Assembly: GCA_041691815.1 (NCBI GenBank)
Contig: JBEPTZ010000039.1
Coordinates: 1 to 34,917 of the forward strand
From: 70-18 sp041691815
GTDB lineage: Bacteria > Pseudomonadota > Alphaproteobacteria > Acetobacterales > Acetobacteraceae
DNA length: 34,917 bases
Reading direction: 5' to 3'
Part shown: piece by piece, positions 30,786 to 34,917 of the stretch
Position numbering within the stretch: the first letter of the stretch is position 1
How the letters are laid out: every line of letters starts with the position of its first letter
Notes under the pieces: generated by a model
The model's input: the letters and a program-made list of their open reading frames with translations, nothing else
Told to the model about the DNA's origin: nothing
Database searches by the model: none
Translations under genes and position numbers: made by a program

Positions 30786-31424
30786 TTACCACATGGTGTC
30801 CTTGAGGCGCTGGAGTGCGCCGGCGTCGTAGGTGGCGGGGTCGGCGCCGTTGCGGGCGATGTCGGCGACGATGGTGCCGGTGCTGGGCAGCGCCGAGCGG
30901 GGGATCTGCAGCTCGAGGTCCCACAGGCGGGAGCGCATGATCGACTTGCTGCACTGGAAGAATACCGTGGTGACGTGCACGATCAGCACGCTGCGCGGCA
31001 GCTTGCCGTGGGTGATGAAGCGGTCCAGCAGCACCGGGTCGACGGAGATTTCGGCGTGGCCGTTGACCCGCAGCGTCTCGCTGATGCCGGGGATCAGGAA
31101 CAGCAGCGCCACGCGGTCATCGGCGAGGATGTTGCGCATGGTGTCGATGCGGTTGTTGCCGCGGCGGTCGGGCAGCAGCAGGGTGTGCTGGTCCTGGATC
31201 TCGACGAAGCCGGCGACGTCGCCGCGCGGGGTGGCGTCCGCACCTTCGGGGCCGACGCTGGCCAGCATCAGGAACGGCGAGGCGCGGATCATCGACTGGT
31301 AGTGCGGGTGCAGGTAGTCTACCTCCTTGGTGACCGCGGCACCCGAGGGGCGGCCGTAGATGGCCTGCAGGGTGGCCTCGTCGCGGATGATGTAGTCGCG
31401 GGTTGCTTCGGTGGAGGCGGACAT
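30786..31424 (-). CDS. pyridoxamine 5'-phosphate oxidase-family FMN protein
   Basis: The 212-residue split-barrel flavin-binding protein of the PPOX family has FLMLASVGPEGADATPRGD, then LLLPDRRGNNRIDTMRNIL and VALLFLIPG. It resembles the MSMEG_1061-type FMN-dependent group more than true PdxH. The substrate is unknown; relatives include F420 or FMN-dependent reductases and haem-utilisation proteins. It converges with the GNAT gene, 7 bases apart, and is divergent from the CobW-like gene. The start codons of the two share the tetranucleotide CATG at 31422-31425. AGGAG 9 bases before the ATG is its ribosome site, located inside the coding region of the opposite gene. Confidence 0.85.
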   Translation of the reverse strand: MSASTEATRDYIIRDEATLQAIYGRPSGAAVTKEVDYLHPHYQSMIRASPFLMLASVGPEGADATPRGDVAGFVEIQDQHTLLLPDRRGNNRIDTMRNILADDRVALLFLIPGISETLRVNGHAEISVDPVLLDRFITHGKLPRSVLIVHVTTVFFQCSKSIMRSRLWDLELQIPRSALPSTGTIVADIARNGADPATYDAGALQRLKDTMW

Positions 31425-32388
31425 GCGGGCGGCTCCTGTGGTGCCGGTGTCGGTGGTGACCGGGTTCCTGGGCAGCGGCAAGACCACTCTGATCTCGCGG
31501 CTGCTGCGTGACCCAGCTTTGGCGCGGACGGCGGTGATCGTCAACGAGTTTGGCGAGGTCGGGCTGGATCATCGGCTGATTGCGTCAGGTGACGAGACGG
31601 TGCTGGCGCTCACCACCGGCTGCCTGTGCTGTGCGGTGCGCACCGACCTGGTGCAGACGCTGCTGATGCTGCGGGCCGAGCATGGCGGGGCGTATGACCG
31701 GGTGCTGGTGGAGACCTCCGGGCTGGCCGATCCGACGCCGATCCTGCATGCGCTAATGACCGATCCGGGGCTGGCCGGCACGCATGCGGTGGGGGCGGTG
31801 ACGGTGCTGGTGGACGCGCTGCTCGGCGAGGCGACGCTGGCGCGGCATCCGGAGGCGCGGCGGCAGGTGGCGATGGCGGACCGGATGGTGCTGAGCAAGA
31901 CCGACCTCGTGGCCCCCTCCCCGGCGTTGCTGGCGGCGCTCAGGGCGCTGAACGGGCTGGCGCCGTTTGGCGATGGCGGCGCGGTGCTAGAGCCAGCCGA
32001 GCGGGTGGGGGCGGTGCCGGACGCGGTGGCGCGGCATTCCGCCGGGGTCGGCAGTTTCTCGCTGGAGTGCCGCCAGCCGGTACCGGCGGCGGCGCTGGCG
32101 CTGTGGCTGCAGGCGCTGGCCGAGCATTGCGGCGAGCGGTTGCTGCGGCTGAAGGGGATCGTCGAGGTGGCGGAAATGCCGGGGCGGCCGGCGGTGATCC
32201 ACGGCGTTCAGCACGTGTTCGCCGAGCCGGAATGGCTGGATGGCTGGCCGGACGCCGAGCGGCGCAGCCTTGTGGTGTTCATCGGGCGCGAGGTGGATGG
32301 GCGCGGGATACCGCGGCATTTTCCGGCGCGGCTGCTGGCGGCGGTGATCGCCGAGGTGGAGGCGGAGGGTGCCCGCGCGGCCGGCTGA
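31423..32388 (+). CDS. CobW/COG0523-family GTP-binding metallochaperone
   Basis: The 321-residue G3E GTPase has Walker A GFLGSGKTT at 14-22, the metal-binding CLCC motif at 67-70 (TGCLCCAVR), SKTD as the guanine-specificity motif, and a CobW C-terminal domain (GVQHVFAEPEWLDGW onward). COG0523 proteins deliver zinc, cobalt or other metals to client enzymes. The partner cannot be named; no Zur site or zinc enzyme is evident. ATG 31423 with GGAGG at 31412-31416 is preferred over GTG 31411. Its stop codon lies inside the loop of a terminator hairpin. Confidence 0.9.
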   Translation: MRAAPVVPVSVVTGFLGSGKTTLISRLLRDPALARTAVIVNEFGEVGLDHRLIASGDETVLALTTGCLCCAVRTDLVQTLLMLRAEHGGAYDRVLVETSGLADPTPILHALMTDPGLAGTHAVGAVTVLVDALLGEATLARHPEARRQVAMADRMVLSKTDLVAPSPALLAALRALNGLAPFGDGGAVLEPAERVGAVPDAVARHSAGVGSFSLECRQPVPAAALALWLQALAEHCGERLLRLKGIVEVAEMPGRPAVIHGVQHVFAEPEWLDGWPDAERRSLVVFIGREVDGRGIPRHFPARLLAAVIAEVEAEGARAAG

Positions 32389-32405
32389 GGGCCTGCCGCG
32401 CGGGC
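32371..32405. terminator. hairpin spanning the cobW-like stop codon, convergent terminator
   Basis: GCCCGCGCGGC at 32371-32381 pairs perfectly with GCCGCGCGGGC at 32395-32405 around 13 bases that contain the TGA stop (32386-32388). It lies 9 bases from the end of the convergent lipoprotein gene. No T-run follows, so it may work with Rho or as an mRNA 3'-end stabiliser for both genes. Confidence 0.65.
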
Positions 32406-32413
32406 GGTATCGC

Positions 32414-32566
32414 TTACGGCTTGGCTTTGTCGGCGGCCTTGGTCAGCGCGTGACCGCCGGCCGAGACGTCCTGGCCGACGCCGGCAGTGGTGTTGCAGGC
32501 GGTCAGCAGGGGCATCGCCATGGCCAGGGCCAGCAGGGTGACCGCGAGTCGCAGTGTGACGAGCAT
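32414..32566 (-). CDS. entericidin-like small lipoprotein
   Basis: This 50-residue protein has an N-terminal signal (MLVTLRLAVTLLALAMAM) and a lipobox LTAC with Cys24 as the lipidated residue. The mature part, CNTTAGVGQDVSAGGHALT, is typical of entericidin A/B-family lipoproteins. These are small envelope lipoproteins linked to stress and, in E. coli, a toxin-antidote pair; in alphaproteobacteria single copies are common. An AAGGAGGA ribosome site lies just upstream. No second entericidin gene is adjacent. Confidence 0.85.
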   Translation of the reverse strand: MLVTLRLAVTLLALAMAMPLLTACNTTAGVGQDVSAGGHALTKAADKAKP

Positions 32567-32933
32567 GTAGTGTCCTCCTTCGAGTGCCTGGCGCCGCCAT
32601 CGGCGCCGGCCCGGATATCATTGCGTCGCAACGACCGTCAGTGACACATGCGGATCGTCGGTCGCTACGGCAATGCCCGGTTCGGCGGAAAATAACAGAA
32701 AACGCCATGTTTCGCAGTGACGTGATCGGGCGCGCGGCTTGGCGGAACGAGAAATTAACGCGACCGTTGCGGATCCGGCTATTATCAATGTGGTATCACT
32801 GCATTGTGATGAGGTACATTAGAAAGAGATGGCAACGCGGTTCAATCCCGCAGCGATCCGGGCTAGGGTTTTGGCGGCATGCGGGCATCCGAAAGGGCAA
32901 TCGCGTGTTTGGTGATGGGGAGGATGGCGGCCT
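32567..32933. other. intergenic region without recognisable gene
   Basis: This is a divergent gap between the lipoprotein gene and the outer-membrane transporter gene. The part 32690-32830 is AT-richer than its surroundings and may hold the promoter of the secretion operon. TTGCGTCGCAA at 32621-32631 is a small perfect palindrome. GGGGAGG at 32917-32923 is the ribosome site for the GTG start at 32934. No clear -35/-10 pair was found. Confidence 0.4.
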
Positions 32934-34667
32934 GTGTCGATTTTGAACGCCAGGCGAAGCGGCTGCATGACGCTGATGTTGCTGTCTTCCGCGTTGCTGC
33001 TGACGGGGAGACCGGCGCAGGCGCAGGGGCTGCCGGCAGCACCGCCGCCGCCGGCGCAGGGTTCGCCGATCCCGCAGATCGCCCCCGGTGCGGCGCCGGA
33101 TATCGGGCCGGGGCTGGGCGCCGGGCCGGCCGCGGCGCCGGCCAAGGTTTCCGGCATGATGGCGGTGCGGGCGGCCGAGATCGATGGCGCGACGGCGTTT
33201 CCGCCGGCGAAGTTGCAGGCGTTCACGCATGATCTGGTCGGGCCGGCGGTGCCGCTGGCGCGGGTGGAGGCGGCGCGGGCCGGGCTGCTGGGGCTGTATC
33301 GCGATGCCGGCTACACCTTCACCACGGTGGACGCGGTGCTGCATGCCGATGGCGTGCTGCATCTGGTGGTCGGCGAGGCGCAGGTGACCGAGGTGCTGCT
33401 GGACGGCAATATCGGGCCGGCCGGGGCGCAGGTGCTGCGGTTTCTCGACCATCTGAAGAATGTCCGGCCTCTGGATGTGGCCAGCCTGGAGCGCTGGCTG
33501 CTGCTGGCCAAGGGGATTCCCGGCGTCACCGTGCGCCCGGTGCTGCGGCCGGCCGGCACCGGGGCCGGGGCGCTGACCCTGGTGGCGCAGGTCAGCCGGC
33601 AGGCGATTTCCGGCTACGTCACCGCCGATAACCGCGCCGCCGGGCCGACCGGGCCGGAGCAGGCGCTGGGGGTGGTGCAGTTCAACAGCTACACCTCGGC
33701 GGGCGAGCGCACCGAGTTGTCGCTGTTCGGCGCCGCCCGGTTCAGCCAGTTGTTCGGCCAGGCTTCCACCGAGTTCTTTGTCGGCGGCTCCGGGCTGAAG
33801 GTGCGGCTGTATGCCGGGCATGGCATGGCGCAGCCTTCCGGGCCGCTCAGCGGCATCGGCTATCTCGGCGAGACCACGATCGGCGGTGTCGGCGCCAGCT
33901 ATCCGCTGGTGCGGCGGCGGGTCTACAGCCTGAGCCTGGAAGGCAATTTCGATGTCATCGAGGCGAATACCGATATCGACGCCGCCGGCGGCGGCACCAC
34001 CACGCTGTCGCATGACGCGCTGCGGGTGGTGCGGCTGGGCGCGGTGGGGGCGCTCTACGACCAGGTGCTCGGCGCCGCACACCCCGGCGCCAACCAATTG
34101 ACGGTGCGGCTGTCGCAGGGGATTTCGGCACTCGGCGCCTCCAGCAACGCGCGCACCGGCGCGAATGTCGGGTTCACCAAGGTCAGCTTCGACGCGACAC
34201 GGGTGCAGACCCTGTTCTCGCCGTGGAGCGGCGCCACGCTGGCGTTGCAGGGCACGCTGGCCGGGCAGTGGAGCAACGATGTGCTGCCGCTGTCGGAGAA
34301 GTTCTATCTCGGCGGCGGCCGGCTGGGGCGCGGCTTCTATGCCGGGCAGGTGACCGGCGACCGGGCGCTGGGCGCCTCGGCAGAGCTGCAACTGGTGACC
34401 TCGTACAGCACCACGCTGTTCGGCGCCGCGCTGGAGATACAGCCGACCTATTATACCTTCTATGACTGGGGGCAGAGCTTCGAGAACCAGGCGGTGGACG
34501 CCAACCGGCGGCTGCAATCCTGGGGCATCGGGGTGCGGGTGCCGGTGAATGACCGTTTCGAGGTGCAACTGGAAGGCGCGCACCGGATCACCCGCCGGCC
34601 GGGTGGTCCCGGTGCATCCAGGCTGCAGGCCGACGCCATCTTCTGGCGTGGGGTGGCGCGTTTCTAG
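32934..34667 (+). CDS. two-partner secretion outer-membrane transporter (ShlB/FhaC/TpsB family)
   Basis: The 577-residue protein has a signal peptide (residues ~1-31, MLLSSALLLTGRPAQAQ), then a Pro/Ala/Gly-rich linker (32-70). POTRA-like domains follow (about 80-215; YRDAGYTFTTVDAVLH is typical). A C-terminal beta barrel ends in WRGVARF with terminal Phe, as outer-membrane proteins do. The barrel motif LGGGRLGRGF (FxxGG..VRGF-like in the family) is present with LGRGF in place of VRGF. It should export a large TpsA exoprotein whose gene appears to start 84 bases downstream. The GTG at 32934 follows GGGGAGG; ATG 32967 is an alternative. Confidence 0.87.
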   Translation: MSILNARRSGCMTLMLLSSALLLTGRPAQAQGLPAAPPPPAQGSPIPQIAPGAAPDIGPGLGAGPAAAPAKVSGMMAVRAAEIDGATAFPPAKLQAFTHDLVGPAVPLARVEAARAGLLGLYRDAGYTFTTVDAVLHADGVLHLVVGEAQVTEVLLDGNIGPAGAQVLRFLDHLKNVRPLDVASLERWLLLAKGIPGVTVRPVLRPAGTGAGALTLVAQVSRQAISGYVTADNRAAGPTGPEQALGVVQFNSYTSAGERTELSLFGAARFSQLFGQASTEFFVGGSGLKVRLYAGHGMAQPSGPLSGIGYLGETTIGGVGASYPLVRRRVYSLSLEGNFDVIEANTDIDAAGGGTTTLSHDALRVVRLGAVGALYDQVLGAAHPGANQLTVRLSQGISALGASSNARTGANVGFTKVSFDATRVQTLFSPWSGATLALQGTLAGQWSNDVLPLSEKFYLGGGRLGRGFYAGQVTGDRALGASAELQLVTSYSTTLFGAALEIQPTYYTFYDWGQSFENQAVDANRRLQSWGIGVRVPVNDRFEVQLEGAHRITRRPGGPGASRLQADAIFWRGVARF

Positions 34668-34751
34668 ACGTTCGAACGCCGGCGATGAGCGCGTGATGCA
34701 GGGCTGCTGCGTCCGGTTGCGGTCATCCAGCGCGGCAAAGGAGTTACGGCC

Positions 34752-34917
34752 ATGACGATGCACTCTCGTCTGCGGCGCGCCCTGTTGCAGGCCAGCATGC
34801 TGGTCGCGCCGGCGCTGCTGGCGGTCCCCGGCGCGGCGTTGGCGCCGGGGTTGGGGCCGCACCCCGCGCCGCCGGGCGGGGGGGTGGTGGGGGGGGCGGC
34901 CCGCCTCGGCCCGCCCC
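34752..34917 (+). CDS. start of a probable TpsA-type exoprotein (partial, runs off the window)
   Basis: Only 55 codons are present. They begin with AAAGGAG at 34737-34743, then ATG and a signal peptide with a positive start and hydrophobic core (MTMHSRLRRALLQASMLVAPALLAVPGAALA). A short segment with GGGVVGGAARL follows, close to the GG.VV.G.A.I sequence found at the start of mature filamentous-haemagglutinin-like TpsA proteins. Its position right after the TpsB gene fits a two-partner secretion pair. The last ~60 bases contain G runs and repeated C/G blocks that look like low-quality sequence, so the frame there is unsure. Confidence 0.6.
   Translation, partial: MTMHSRLRRALLQASMLVAPALLAVPGAALAPGLGPHPAPPGGGVVGGAARLGPP

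Noticed and set aside
30465..30831. Ala/Gly-rich plus-strand frame overlapping the GNAT end
   Set aside because: Low-complexity composition and full overlap with the GNAT gene in another frame.
34669..34678. CGTTCGAACG palindrome after the transporter gene as a terminator
   Set aside because: It is self-complementary without a loop and has no T-run; a 10-base palindrome alone is weak evidence.
1..34917. CRISPR arrays, tRNA/rRNA genes, insertion sequences or prophage
   Set aside because: No direct-repeat/spacer pattern, no recognisable tRNA cloverleaf or rRNA sequence, and no transposase, integrase or phage-like protein was seen. The dispersed repeats carry no coding capacity.

Overview
The window is high-GC DNA, densely packed with genes and with many start/stop overlaps. 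It looks like a chromosomal segment of an alphaproteobacterium, possibly Acetobacteraceae or another Rhodospirillales-like lineage. This is inferred from base composition, the lpiA(mprF)/acvB pair, the cox-type accessory genes and the acyl-CoA gene repertoire; no rRNA or other phylogenetic marker is present. I see no tRNA, rRNA, CRISPR array, transposase or phage gene. The last ~60 bases are G/C homopolymer-rich and look like a poor-quality contig end.

Layout: (1) 138-1687: a lone ABC-type periplasmic binding protein and a convergent GNAT acetyltransferase, separated by a hairpin terminator. (2) 1927-9499, minus strand: two dissimilar acyl-CoA dehydrogenases, a 3-hydroxyisobutyrate-dehydrogenase-like enzyme, a nitronate-monooxygenase-like flavoprotein, a MoxR AAA+ ATPase, a VWA (CoxE-like) protein and an MFE-2-like SDR. 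(3) 9606-13643, plus strand and divergent from (2): SDR, acyl-CoA ligase, DUF35 zinc-ribbon/OB protein and thiolase-like protein, tightly overlapping. (4) 13772-17808, minus strand: alpha-methylacyl-CoA racemase, SDR, acyl-CoA dehydrogenase and an EamA transporter. Regions 2-4 together look like a pathway that activates and shortens a branched, isoprenoid or steroid-like acyl chain: ligase, racemase, dehydrogenases, 3-hydroxyacyl-CoA dehydrogenase, then thiolase or retro-aldolase. No enoyl-CoA hydratase is visible.

(5) 17873-22087, minus strand: mprF/lpiA (lysyl-phosphatidylglycerol synthase/flippase) followed by acvB (lysyl-phosphatidylglycerol hydrolase), a membrane-charge module. (6) 22416-24659, minus strand: an ion-antiporter-like membrane protein and a methylisocitrate-lyase-like enzyme. 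(7) 24741-30778, plus strand: coxG, a MoxR ATPase (coxD-like), coxE, XdhC split into two genes, a molybdopterin-binding/MobA-like fusion and a GNAT. This is an accessory and maturation set for a molybdenum hydroxylase, but the hydroxylase subunits themselves are not in the window. (8) 30786-32566: a PPOX flavoprotein and a COG0523/CobW GTPase whose start codons overlap head to head, then a small entericidin-type lipoprotein. (9) 32934-end: a two-partner-secretion outer-membrane transporter and the first codons of its probable exoprotein.

Two families of intergenic repeats stand out. One is an AT-rich compound hairpin element (three complete copies and one half copy), strikingly AT-rich against the background and placed 5-7 bases after stop codons. 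The other is a long inverted repeat built on a TTCACAAAG..GGAGAGGCG-like core (two loci).
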